A DNA stretch of 64,000 bases from Gonocerus acuteangulatus (Eukaryota > Arthropoda > Insecta > Hemiptera > Coreidae), in contig OX328125.1 in NCBI GenBank assembly GCA_946811695.1, positions 35,883,751 to 35,947,750 of the forward strand. Reading direction: 5' to 3'. Shown in pieces: positions 24,605 through 34,901 of this stretch (position 1 is the stretch's first letter; the number at the start of each line of letters is the position of its first letter). The position numbers and the translations under genes are program-made. The notes under the pieces are model-generated. The model was not told the origin of the DNA. It did not search any database and was given only the letters and a program-made list of their open reading frames with translations.

Positions 24605-26039
24605 GGTATTTTTAATTGTTAACATTCCTGCACATCACTTTCTATTTAATTTTCCTAAAAATGATCAACATCTCTATGCGAAACACGTTTTCTAAAGTTA
24701 ACATTGTGTAATAATAGAGGACTGTCCGGAATGTGAAAGAATGTTCAGGCAACAAAATGCACCTCGGAATGTTTCAGAGGCTCTTAAATATTATCAGCAA
24801 ACGATAGACAAAATTATACAACTCCTAAAAATCTGCAGTATATATAAAATGCTATAAATAAAAAATAATATAAAGAGAAAAAATAAAAAACAAGGGAGAA
24901 AAATAAATAAAATAAACTGTCTACGCAAGCGGAAATGGATTTTACATGTGCATTGTGTTCGGATAAGTATGAGAACTTAATGAATAATATATAATAACAA
25001 CAAATACAAATATGTAACAGAAATAAATAGATTATAGAGTGAAATAACCTTGCAGTTACACCCCCAAATAAATTTGCACCCTACTCTACCCTATGTAATT
25101 TTGCTTTTCTTGATATTTTTAATTTTGTGTAAATATTGCTTTTACTTTTATTTATTCATTTCATTTTTTACTTGAGGGTGTTCACTATAAATGGAAGGCC
25201 TGATTGCCTTTATTGCGGTGCTCCAATAAATTTATAAGTAATTGTCAAAAGTACCTTCAATGCCCCGAGCTTTCTTTCCTTAGAGCGTACTGCCTATACT
25301 GAATACGGTTAGAAAAAATTGACATGTACCGAGAATGTGGCTCAAATTGTACAGCCCTCAACTCGTGAACCTGTGCTCTGAACCGTAGATTTTATCTATT
25401 ACTGTCGTCTTTCAGGGGTACCACTTGGTTCTGAAGTTTCTTAAATACATTTCTGTCCTCGAAGTCCGTTCAGAGAAAAATATGATTTGAACCATGATCC
25501 TCCAGTTTTACGCTCCGGTGCCTTGCCAATTTACACTACTAGGCTTCCTATCATTGCATGGCAAGTTAATGCTCCTAAAGGAACACTCCGTGCCGAAGGT
25601 TGTGGGTTGATTCCCACTTGGGAGAGGGGTGGCTTTTCTTTCAAAAAAAGTTAACTTGTAGATAATCCGCAATATATATATTTGTAATTTATTAATGGTA
25701 GTTAAAAATATAAATAAACATCTGAACATAAAGGGTTTCTAAGTGATTAAACTACTTTATAAAGCACAGGACGTTCTGCGCTCTCAGTATTTTAAATGTT
25801 TCAAATGTTTAAGTTTTAGAAACATTTTTTTCACTTTTCTTATATACTAACGGACTTCATATCTCAGCATATCTAGTTAATTCATCTAAAAGAGCGACAA
25901 CTTCGAATGGACTGTTTGTGGGGGGTGATGACAGGTTATCAAATATGTATAATGCAAACGTAACAAAGGTTTTCTTAGGTGGTCACCTATTAACCTAAGA
26001 AGCCATATCGCTTATTATCTTAATTTTTTTTTTTTTTTG
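24605..26039. other. no gene seen
   Basis: AT-rich DNA with no recognisable feature, apart from a possible target duplication T-run at 26021-26038. Confidence 0.4.
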
Positions 26040-26213
26040 ATTGAGAAGATATGGTCGACCGTTCAGAAGTAGGAAGCGTTAATCGTCGGGGATTCGGTCA
26101 ATGTTCTTATTTAATAAAACCACATTTTATTCTTAAAATGTATTTTTATTACCGCCTGGGGGTATGGGCGGTAATAAAAATACATTTTAAGTATAAAATG
26201 TGGTTTTATTAAA
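26040..26213. repeat. single Penelope-like unit with 47-bp terminal fold-back
   Basis: On the minus strand, 26156 down to 26040 matches the 31655-31770 unit of the larger element from its predicted hammerhead cut to its end (117 against 116 nt). Its first 47 nt (26110-26156) are repeated inverted at 26167-26213 with one mismatch, across a 10-nt loop TGGGGGTATG. Flanks TTAATTTTTTTTT on both sides (26020 and following; 26214-26226) may be a target-site duplication but are low complexity. No coding potential. Confidence 0.65.
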
Positions 26214-26706
26214 TTAATTTTTTTTTAATATACTCCAAAATATTATCTACTTAAAGAGAGAGAGTAATTATAGAAATCCACAACAAATGATTGGTATAAT
26301 TAGATTCCCGAACAAATGAAGGATTTTCCTGAAGAGGTTTGATATCGGAAAGCACTAGCGTGCTTAGCTGAAACCTGGAAGGATTTAGAGAGGATTGGCA
26401 AGGACATATTAGCGAAGCGAGGAGGGTTAGATAGACCTTGAGGTGTAATTTCCGAGGCTATGGGGTGGAGTGGGGGATGAGGAGTAGAGGGAGGGGGGGA
26501 ATTTAGGAGGGAGTGGAGGAAAACTCATTTAATTAATACCCGGAGGTTGGAGGAGGGGAGGGTAAACAGCGGCTAGTAATTGGACTAATTATCGAATTAG
26601 AGGGCGGAGAGAACTGTCCTGCCCTCTGCAGGCAGCTTCGTGTTTAATTAGGATCTTCCATTGCAACTTATCGCTACTGGCAGGCTACTATCGCTTATCT
26701 CGGGGG
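26214..26706. other. GC-rich patch before the minisatellite
   Basis: 26380-26640 is purine-rich on the left (GGAGGG repeats) with TTTAATTAATACC, ACTAATTATCG and GTTTAATTAGG sites. Putative regulatory, by composition only. Confidence 0.3.
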
Positions 26707-26967
26707 TCGCTGTAAGGAAGTCACGTGTTTATCTCGCGAGTCGCTGTAAGCAAGGGACTTGTGTGTACCCGAAGTCGCAGTAAGCAAGGGGCTTGTGTAT
26801 CTCCGACGTCGCTGTAAGCAAGGGAGTTGTGAGTCTCCGAAGTCGCTGTAAGCAAGGGACTTGTGTGTTTCCGAAGTCGCTGTAAGCAAGGGGCTCGTGT
26901 ATCTCGTAAGTCACTGTAAGCAAATAACTTGTGTAACTCGAAAGTCACCGTAAGCAAAACACTTACC
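26707..26967. repeat. 34-bp minisatellite, about 7.7 units
   Basis: TCGCTGTAAGCAAGGGACTT recurs at 26707, 26741, 26775, 26809, 26843, 26877, 26911 and 26945, exactly 34 bp apart each time. Units differ by a few bases. Since 34 is not a multiple of 3, the antisense frames all read the same repeated LAYSD-like peptide, a side effect and not a gene. Confidence 0.9.
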
Positions 26968-26969
26968 GG

Positions 26970-27240
26970 CAAGCTCTTTGGTATAGTGGCCTAGCTGATG
27001 AAGGAATACCTCGTTAATGTTTAGGAAACCACAGATAAGTGTGAGGAAAATTATCCTTGGTCACCTCCAGGTTATCAGCCTTGGTCGTCTTCCGTTATCA
27101 CCTGGGTATTTATTACTGAAGGGAATGCCGGAATGTTCGAAATATAGACTTCTCTGAATATCTAACGTTTTCGCTTTGCCAAATCAGAACCATTGCTTGA
27201 GTTCTTAGAACCTCAAAGGCTAACTATCTTCATCTCATTA
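26970..27240. repeat. palindromic repeat (family P), decayed
   Basis: It has CCGGCAAGCTCTTTGGTATA near the left, GGTCACCTCCAGGTTATC, then TTACTGAAGGGAATGCCGG and TTCGAAATATAGAC, ending GGCTAACTATCTTCATCTCA. It adjoins the 34-bp minisatellite. Confidence 0.5.
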
Positions 27241-29097
27241 CGAATGTATTATAGTCAGGTGTTTGATGTTAGTGTAGTTCGTTGTATTTTTATTTTATTT
27301 CTTAATATTCAAGTGTAGCAATACTTATTAAAGAGATGTGAGATGTATAGTCAATTATGCTAATGATATAATAAAATATGTTGGCCGATGTGTTGGATGG
27401 AGTGTGATTGAAGCAAATTGTTTGAGGGACGGTGGTTAAAGCGACACCCCCAGAGTAATAAATGGAGAGACTCTGGTGAGGGTATATTTTATTTCCCCCC
27501 TAGACCCTCGAGTCGGGGTAAGGAGTATTGATCCGAAAACCGCTTTATCCCCTCCCTCCCGACACATGCGGTCTACACCACCCCCTCCCCCCAGTAATCT
27601 GATCCCCGCCCCTTCCTCAGCAAACAACCCCCCCCCCGTTCCCGCTCTCTCTCGGGAGCCGACGCATTAATTTTACACCCCCCAGCACCCGACGTCATAC
27701 TTCACACCAACCCCTCCAATTACACTTCTCACCCCTTCCCGCAACTCCTTAACTTTTCACCTCCCCACTCGGTCGCTTGTTACTCCCTTCTTCCCCCCCC
27801 CCCCCCCCGACAAAAAGGTGCTTTCAAAGCTCGGCAAAAAAATATTAATAAGCTTGTCAGCCCTGCGCCCTTATTTTCCTCTCATCTTCTATCTTTCATG
27901 TTCATCCTCTTCCCCCGTTCTACCCAACAGAGGCAAAAAGAATGGCTTTTTCTGGCACCTCCTTTTTTTTTTTTTTTCATTTGTCTGTATAAATTCTCCC
28001 TTTGAAATAAAGAATATTAATTTGTCGCTGAGTTGTTGGTTATTTTACCTCTCTGTAAATAAGTAAATTAGCCATTGTTAGCTTTATTTTATGAGACTTC
28101 ATATCTTCAGTTCTATTAGGCTGAAGAATAATTTTAAAATGGCTATTAAGTTATTTCCTAAAATTGATTAAGCCTATTTCTTTACAATCATTATCCTTTT
28201 CACAAGCCTTAGATTTTCAATATACCTACAATGTGTATAGCGGACATTTTTATGGAAAGTGTGTATTATACCAATTCGGTTCGAAAACATTATTTTATTC
28301 TAAAACCAACTTTGGGAGCTTTGGATGAATACTGTGATTCTAAAACTTTACCGCTCTTTTAGCACATTTTGGTATTGCTACAGCTCCCAAAATGTTCTAA
28401 CATATTTCACAAATCTTCATATATCGTGCCTACTGATATATATACATATATATAAGCATCTCAAATAATTCTCTCGTAACAAAAAACAGTGCAATATGAT
28501 TGCGGATTAATCTCCGAAACTTCCACTCCAGACAATTATTAATGTGCCCGTTAGGGGCGTATAGAGCCCGTTTAAGTTGAGTCTGTTTTGTAAGGGAAGG
28601 GTTCTCGTGCACGTTTTCCTCTTTCACGCCCCCTCACCACAAATATCAAACAGACTAGCCTATAGACCTTTTCTAGACAGCCGTTCGCTTTATTTCCAAG
28701 GTGCCCAAAGTACTGATAGCCCCCTAGACTGTCACAATGCCCCTCCCCAATTTACCTTTGGACCCGTAATACCCCTCACGAAAAGCTCCATCGTACCCTA
28801 GGGGGTGGTACCGCCTTCGTTGTGAATCAATGACCTAGCACGACAGGAATAATCTCATACTGGAAAAACGTAGATCTCGATTATCATTACAACATCCCCT
28901 GCATTTGTGTGCGATTTATTAAAGTATTTTTCCTTTTAACACAGCTGGTAAACCGATTTTGCTAGATTATAAAGTCTTCCAATCGTTTGTTGCGATAATA
29001 TTGTATGCCGAGATTAGAGCCGAAAGAACAAATATTTGTTCGCTAATGTGGTAACGCATGTATATAATTTTTAATGGGGATCATTTCTCTCAACTTC
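27241..29097. other. no gene; C-rich patch
   Basis: 27430-27810 is strongly C-rich on the + strand, ending in C16 at 27793-27808. The rest is AT-rich. Confidence 0.4.
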
Positions 29098-29735
29098 GAC
29101 CTTGTCACAGCTGTTAGATGTCTCAAGGATCACTAATTTTTACCAATGCATTTTTTTGGGGAATTGGCGTCGAAGAGTGCTACTTGAGCCATGGTCTTAA
29201 CCACTAGCGTGTATAGAAAATAGGGGAAATCCAGGCATTTGGGGTTTAGGAAAAATTGTAAATATTTGAGTGCAAAATGGTGGGTTTTAAGGTCCTCTGG
29301 ACACCTAGTAGACCAGGGTAAATGTAGAAGACATTTTTTGTTGTTCTAGGCTTTTTAACTTAAAATATTCTCAACAAAACAAAATTTCGGGGGGGGGGGA
29401 GTTGTAGCCCTCTCAGCCCTCCCTTATGTACGCCCATGGTTTTAACCAAGACGTTTTTTTTCGTTCCCCGGCAATTCCACATTGCTACATTTCTTGAGTG
29501 TCAAGCATTTATTTTAACTATCAAATTAACGATATTTCGAATTATCGTAGATCTGAAATTGTATAAACCTTGTTAGAGCTGTTCGACGTCCATAGGAACA
29601 GCAATTTTTACTAAAGTGTGTTTTTGGGAATGCGCCGTGGAGTGCTGTGGTCTTAGGCAAGTCTTATTTTTCGTTCCCTGGCACTTCCACATGACTACGT
29701 TACAAGCACTTATTTTAACTATAAAATTAATGATA
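29098..29735. repeat. diverged tandem duplication, one unit split by a MITE
   Basis: 29098-29201 plus 29447-29520 (CACAGCTGTTAGATG, GTCGAAGAGTGC, TGGTCTTA, then CGTTCCCCGGCAATTCCACA) aligns with 29576-29735 (GAGCTGTTCGACGTCC, GCCGTGGAGTGC, TGGTCTTA, CGTTCCCTGGCACTTCCACA). Unit two lacks the MITE. Confidence 0.6.
29202..29438. mobile_element. hAT-type MITE, copy with TSD
   Basis: Terminal inverted repeats CACTAGCGTGTATAG and its right-end partner GTACGCCCATG, with a G9 run near the right end. The 8-bp duplication is GTCTTAAC/GTTTTAAC (29194-29201, 29439-29446). An 8-bp duplication and CA...TG ends fit the hAT superfamily. It interrupts one unit of a tandem duplication whose other unit shows the empty site. 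Confidence 0.7.
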
Positions 29736-30361
29736 TTTGGAATCATCTTACATCTGAACCTCGAAACTGCCCTCATTATTTTTCTGTATTCCTCCGAGCG
29801 AAGGAAGATACTAGAGCTGAGATTTTTAAATCCCTACTGGTAGGAAGGATGAAGAAGTACTTGGGAAAGAAGAGGCAAAGCTACTTAGACGTCTCTAGAT
29901 AGGCAAGTAATTGACTGGCTCCCAAGTCGGAGTGGTTTCCCGTGTACCCGACGTCCGAGGCCCAGAAAACTTTTTATCAGCCTAAACTCTCTCTCCCTTC
30001 ATCTTGCCTTTTCCTTTTTCACTTTTCAAGAAGCTCTTATGTCGCCAACTTTACCTCTCAGTCAACGGCGAAAAGGCTCCTTTCTTTTCCCTCTATACAA
30101 CTTGTACTCATTTCCACCGACTTATACTTCAACAGTTTCTACTTCCTTCCGCCTTTTTGTTTCTTCTACTCCGTCACACTCCATTCGCTTATCTCTAATG
30201 TTGTTATTCCCTGTAGGTTTATAGACCGTGTAAATCCCGTATGATTAAAATTGATGGGTAATCTTTTTGTTTAATGCATGACTTTCGGTTTTCTTATACG
30301 TCAGATTCAGAATGTAAGTAGCATTTGTACGTAAACAAATATTCAGATCGTCAAACCAGAA
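29736..30361. other. no gene seen
   Basis: A pyrimidine-rich segment (29980-30200) gives several overlapping open frames without recognisable content. Confidence 0.4.
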
Positions 30362-30600
30362 GAAAAGAGGTTGTGTTGGCCACTCACAACACATGTCCAG
30401 AGATGAACCACCCAACTGTATAAGCTGTGAAGTCCTCCTCACGGTGGAATGCATTCCTACTAACTGCTTAGCGTATCAATTTGTAAATCGATTCAAAATT
30501 AATGGCACCTTAGACGAAATTCTAGGAGATTATCCAGAAAAAATCATTAATCTGTTTGAAGATACTACAAGTTTAACTGATAAAACTTAAATAAATCTGT
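30362..30600 (+). pseudogene. old LINE ORF2 C-terminal remnant
   Basis: Reading GHSQHMSRDEPPNCISC and then EVLLTVECIPTNCLAYQ, followed by LDEILGDYPEKIINLFEDT. This is the pattern of the C-terminal zinc-knuckle region of I/Jockey/R1-type ORF2 proteins (GHS...C-x2-C...TVEH...C..Y...LGD). The knuckle histidine is replaced by cysteine, and no RT is left upstream, so it is a decayed 5'-truncated copy. The AT-rich sequence to about 30739 may be its 3' UTR. Confidence 0.6.
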
Positions 30601-30833
30601 ATTTTGTTGATACCCAATATTCTCTAATATCATCCTATAGTAATTGTAAATTATACTCTTCAAATGTCTCCGTAATTGTATTTTTTATTAATTGAGTTCT
30701 TCAAGCCTGAAATATGCGTATAGGACTGACAAAATAATCTAAATTTAGGTCGGAAGCGTTGATCGTCGGGGTTTCGGTCAGTGTTCTCATTCAATAAAAC
30801 ACATTTTATTTGCTAAAATGTATATTTTTTGCC

Positions 30834-30872
30834 GCCAACGTTTCGGCTTGCTATGCAAGCCATCTTCAGGGC
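30834..30872 (-). ncRNA. hammerhead-ribozyme-like motif, left arm (mirror copy)
   Basis: On the minus strand this repeats the 31619-31657 motif with the same core and stems. Stem II is GGCTTG-CATAG-CAAGCC. It sits at the matching place in the inverted arm. Confidence 0.5.
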
Positions 30873-30973
30873 TGTAAAAACATATATTGTATAACAATGG
30901 TAAGGTCATAAAAAAAAGGCTAGAAACATTAACATAAATATGAGTACCTATATGCTTGAAAATATAAATATAA

Positions 30974-31004
<31 letters not shown>

Positions 31005-31096
31005 AATATATACATATATATATACATATACATATACATATAGTATAATAATATCAATATAAATAAATATACATGTATATGGTATCCAAGAGAATA

Positions 31097-31340
31097 CAGT
31101 AAGTCCTTTATCTTTACAGCCGTCCCTCTTTCCTTACTCCCAGGTCGACTTCTCCCCACCCCCTCACCCCCATCCTCTCCTGTCTAGCCCTGGCCCAATC
31201 CTTCCCTGTACCTGCAATATCCATCGGCAAGTCCTTTATCTTTACCGCGGTCTTTACCCTCCGTCCTTACTCCCAGCTCCACTTCTCTCCACCCCCTCCC
31301 CCCACCCTCTCCTGTCTAGCCCTGCCCCATCCTTCCAGTC
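31097..31340. repeat. direct duplication, about 125-bp units, in the spacer of the inverted-arm element
   Basis: AAGTCCTTTATCTTTACMGC, CTTACTCCCAG, CTCCTGTCTAGCCCTG appear twice about 125 bp apart. C-rich and without an ORF. Confidence 0.7.
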
Positions 31341-31481
31341 TTCAGAAATGTTCTCTTCTTGAAACGGGACAGTTCTCAATCCTCTCAATAGGTATGTTAC
31401 TATGACACTTGTTACTGGTTTCTCTTGGATACCATATACATGTATATTTATTTATATTGCTATTATTATACTAAATGTATG

Positions 31482-31530
<49 letters not shown>

Positions 31531-31618
31531 TTTCAAGCATATAGGTACTCATATTTATGTTAATGTTTCTAGCCTTTTTTTATGTCCTTACCATTGTTAT
31601 ACCATATATGTTTTTACA

Positions 31619-31657
31619 GCCCTGAAGATGGCTTGTATAGCAAGCCGAAACGTTGGC
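31619..31657 (+). ncRNA. hammerhead-ribozyme-like motif, right arm
   Basis: GCC (stem I), CTGAAGA (31622-31628, fits CUGANGA), one extra T, then GGCTTG-TATAG-CAAGCC (stem II, 6 bp), GAAA (31647-31650), CGTT, and GGC pairing with the first GCC. Stem III would be the self-complementary AACGUU step, as in minimal type I hammerheads that act as dimers. The predicted cut is after 31654. The extra base before stem II departs from the textbook core, so activity is uncertain. Confidence 0.5.
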
Positions 31658-32143
31658 GGCAATAAATATACATTTTAGCAAATAAAATGTGTTTTATTGA
31701 TTAAGAACACTGACCGAAACCCCGACGATCAACGCTTCCTACTTCCGAACGGTCGACCATATCTTCTCAATAAATTTAGGTCGGAGCATTAAGGGCCAGT
31801 GAACGTTTTCTAGTGTTTGTTTTTTATGATTTCAGAAGCTACATGAATTTATCAATCCATTTAATTTGACAGAATAAATGAGCAAGCCTTTTTTTTTTTT
31901 TTTTTTAAATGTTTGTGATACAGCTTTCCTTATATCAATGAGCAGAGGCCATGTACAATGTGTGCTTAAAATCATTTTTACGGTGCGTTTCATCTGCCGT
32001 TCTAACCACAGGGTGCAACCCATCCTAGCCATCCACAGTGGATCAGCGAATTGGGCGAGCCGTTAGATGAAAAAACTCGACCTACCACAAGCGGAACTCG
32101 AACCCGAATATCCTTCAGAATACGCTATCCACCCTCCAAAAAT

Positions 32144-32378
32144 CATGGGCGTATATTAGGGGGGGGGCTGAGGGGACTGCAGCCCCCCCAAAGCGGTAAA
32201 AATGTGCCATTAAAACCTTAAAAATAAATTAAATTAGACCACTTAGCTCAGAAAAAATAATATTTTTTGGGTGTAATAACGTTTTAATTGGCTAACTATT
32301 CCAAGTTCTAGATTGTTAATATCCCATAACTCCCAAATGCTTTCAGCCCCCCGAAATTATCTTCTATATACGCCCATG
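32144..32378. mobile_element. hAT-type MITE, copy with TSD
   Basis: It runs from CATGGGCGTATATTAG to TATATACGCCCATG and is flanked by the perfect 8-bp duplication CCAAAAAT (32136-32143, 32379-32386). Near the left end it has G9 and CTGCAGCCCCCCC stretches. Confidence 0.75.
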
Positions 32379-33221
32379 CCAAAAATATTCCTTTTTTGGA
32401 CGCTTAAGTAGAATAGGTATCTAAGTTGTCTTCCAGCAAAAATAGAGTACTTATTCGAAGCATTCCCAAATGGCACTAGGGAAAAAATTATATTAAAACT
32501 GGCTAAGATACGTCAGACCTTTTCTCGGGCAATAGAGTCGAAAAACAGAAATACAGGAGATTATGTTGAATAAATAAAACTCATTTCCAATTCCTGGTAG
32601 TCACTTAGACCTAATCGCAAATTCTGTTCTCTCCTAATATATATTTTAAACATACGAAATATGATCAATATCTCATGTGTGATATCATCTGTCAATAAAT
32701 GTGTAGTTACTCCACCATATTGAATATAATACAACATAGAATTTCTAAGAATATGTTGGGTATTTATAATTAACGTACAATGATATATGTGTTAAATGTG
32801 TGTGAAATTAATTACAGACTAATTGTATGCTATCATTATATATTAACCCTCTTGTTCCTATTTGAAAATGTAAATATTAACTAATTATGCTGTCATTGTA
32901 TCTGTTAGATTAGCATTGTCGGAGTTTGAGATGTCATTCCATCTGATTGACGGGCAAGTTAGAGTTTCTCTCTCCCACCCCTAATTAACAAGGCTAAAGT
33001 GCTCAGTTTATTATTCATTGGGAGAAATAATATTTACTAATAACAAGCCCTTGTTGCTTCGTTGAATGTTAATTACAGATTGGTTTATTATGGATCATTT
33101 ATTAGCTGCAAGAGAAAATTTGAAATTCTAATCAATCAGTTTTTTTTTTGTTACCCATTTTTTTTCAGGCGGAAGGTCAATAAAAGAGAATTAACAAAGT
33201 CAATTAATTTTATTTGTTCTC
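32379..33221. other. no gene seen
   Basis: AT-rich DNA. The last 60 bases may already belong to the repeat carrying the 33222 motif. Confidence 0.4.
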
Positions 33222-33260
33222 GCTCTACATGTTTCACACCTCAGGTGCCTCTTCAGGAGC
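33222..33260 (-). ncRNA. hammerhead-ribozyme-like motif, separate repeat
   Basis: On the minus strand: GCTC, CTGAAGA, G, GCACC-TGA-GGTGT (stem II, 5 bp), GAAAC, ATGT, A, GAGC. Stem I GCUC/GAGC is a perfect 4 bp, stem III is ACAUGU, and the cleavage dinucleotide would be UA. It is better closed than the other copies and its stems differ from theirs in sequence, so it keeps pairing rather than primary sequence. The surrounding 33165-33300 is probably a fragment of a Penelope-like terminal repeat. Confidence 0.5.
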
Positions 33261-33403
33261 CAAACTCAATAAAATAAAACTTACAGCCTAATTGTATTAA
33301 GGTGATCCTTCCCGTACAATGGCCACATCCAATATGAGGTTACTATTACTACCTACTTATAGTGTCAATCAGCTGTGTAAAATCGATCATCCAGAAAAAG
33401 ATA

Positions 33404-33487
33404 AGTCCATTATGATAAAATATTTTTTTTTATTTTTTTTTTATCTAGTGACAAAATCTAAAAAAAAATATTTTATTATAATGGACT
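33404..33487. repeat. AT-rich inverted repeat
   Basis: AGTCCATTATGATAAAATAT followed by a T-run is mirrored at 33458-33487 with one difference. Arms are about 28 bp. Probably a small MITE. Confidence 0.5.
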
Positions 33488-33684
33488 TCAAATTCCAACC
33501 TACCGTGTAGAAAAAAAATCAAAAATGAAGTGACCGACGATTTATACCGTTCTTTGTGCAGTGCTTTAATAAATATATGTTCATTTTGTCAAAGCTCAAT
33601 TCTGTTGTGTGTATGCAGGTGAAATTTGGTGCTTTAAATTGTATTCCTTTTTTTTTCTTTTTTTTTTTTTACGGCTTATCAAGA

Positions 33685-33745
33685 GCACGTGGTTTTCCAC
33701 TGCGGTCAACCACCCAAGTACAGACCATGCCCGACGCATTGTCTG
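33685..33745 (-). repeat. decayed 5S-like fragment
   Basis: On the + strand AGCACGTGGT, CGGTCAACCACCCAAGTACA and GACCATGCCCGACG mirror the middle of the 5S-derived SINE. The rest cannot be aligned by eye. Confidence 0.45.
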
Positions 33746-34324
33746 ATGCCAACGTTGGGTCATCGTTTCTTAATACATTTCTTTTGGGAAAACTACTATT
33801 TTTAACCTTCTTGTTTTATTCGATAATTTTAATGTCTTTAATTATAGGACATTGGCCTCTGGCATCCAAAATGTTTTATAACTGTACTAACAATCATTTA
33901 CTATGCCTTGTTTGGTAGGCTATTCTAGCTCGAATAAAATATGCACTACAGGAAACAAAACTATTCACGACAATAAAAGATACTACAAACAAAAACAATA
34001 ATATATAGTGACTGACTAAACAAGTGATAAGGTAATTTTTTAAAATAAAAAGCCAAGTGTTTTTTTATAGTGGGACGCTCATAACAGTCTGAGAATTATT
34101 TAGCGTAAACGTTTATTTATGCGGGCTGTAATAGATAAAGCCACCAGCATTGCTTGCCTGGGTGTGTCTTGTTTATCGCAGGATGGCGTTCTCACTTCAA
34201 CTCAGAGCATTACTTCAGATCGACTCGAACTCTCAGCTTTTTTTTCCATATGACGCTTATATCTGGTTGAATTAGAAAGGATGAAAATTAATTCAGAATA
34301 ATAATAAAATAACGCTGAACTCTA

Positions 34325-34470
34325 ATCTTAGAGCCAGTGGGGAGACCCACCATGGGTAAGTCTGAGGAGCATTATCCACGGTCACCTCCATCGCATTGGC
34401 ATTTATTGCTGAAGATGGCTGCCAAAGAGCATGCCGAAACGTTCGAAATATAGGTTTTTCTTGAGTTCCA
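34325..34470 (+). repeat. family P fragment with hammerhead-like core
   Basis: It begins with GTGGGGAGACCCACCATGGG, a piece also found at the head of the tRNA-derived SINE, then GGTCACCTCCATCGCATTGG. At 34409-34443 follows CTGAAGA-T-GGC-TGC-CAAAGA-GCA-T-GCC-GAAACGTT. Right of the cut comes CGAAATATAGG, which pairs weakly with TTATTG upstream. It is the right-hand half of a family P palindrome. Confidence 0.55.
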
Positions 34471-34666
34471 ATAAACGAAAATGGTACCAAAAATAGAAAA
34501 ACAAGAACTACGCCACATATTGTCTTAGTAGTTGTGCACTGGTATTTTCTTGACCTATGTGAGCTGAAATGTAGACACTTCTAGTTGACAACCCGCGTCA
34601 GTGTGTCATAGAGTCGACGTCAAAGGCAGTAGTTACTTCCCTACTTGGAGGGAGGAGAATCGCTGA

Positions 34667-34901
34667 CACTAGCCTATATACAAAAAAAATTCGGGGGGGG
34701 GAGGGCTGGGTTCACCTAGGCATTTGAATTGCAGGCAAAATTCAGGTGAGTTTAAGGACCTATAGTAGACCAGGGTAAATCTAGAATTCATTTTTCGTTG
34801 CTATAAGCTTTTTTTACATGAAATGTTTTCAACAAAACAAAAAAAAAATTTGGGGGGGGGGGCGCTGCAGCCCCCTCAGCCCCATCTTATATACGCCTAT
34901 G
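34667..34901. mobile_element. hAT-type MITE, copy with TSD
   Basis: It runs from CACTAGCCTATATAC to TATATACGCCTATG and is flanked by the perfect 8-bp duplication ATCGCTGA (34659-34666, 34902-34909). Its body is close to the 29.2 kb copy (TAGACCAGGGTAAAT, TTTTCAACAAAACAAAA). Confidence 0.75.

Larger units (their letters stand above)
30755..31770. mobile_element. Penelope-like inverted-arm element with two hammerhead-like motifs
   Basis: A 15-bp perfect duplication, TAAATTTAGGTCGGA, flanks it at 30740-30754 and 31771-31785. Two long inverted arms (30755-31094 and about 31420-31770) surround a 325-bp spacer with a direct duplication. Compared with the right arm, the left arm lacks the outer 30 bp or so (ATTGAGAAGATATGGTCGAC and following). 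Each arm holds a CTGAAGA-hairpin-GAAACGTT motif. Truncation plus a long target-site duplication indicates target-primed reverse transcription rather than cut-and-paste. Hammerhead motifs and inverted partial copies are known from Penelope-like elements. No coding sequence for RT or GIY-YIG was found, so this is a non-autonomous form. Confidence 0.6.

Noticed and set aside
26707..26967. CRISPR array
   Set aside because: The 34-bp units follow each other directly with no unique spacers, and the context is eukaryotic.
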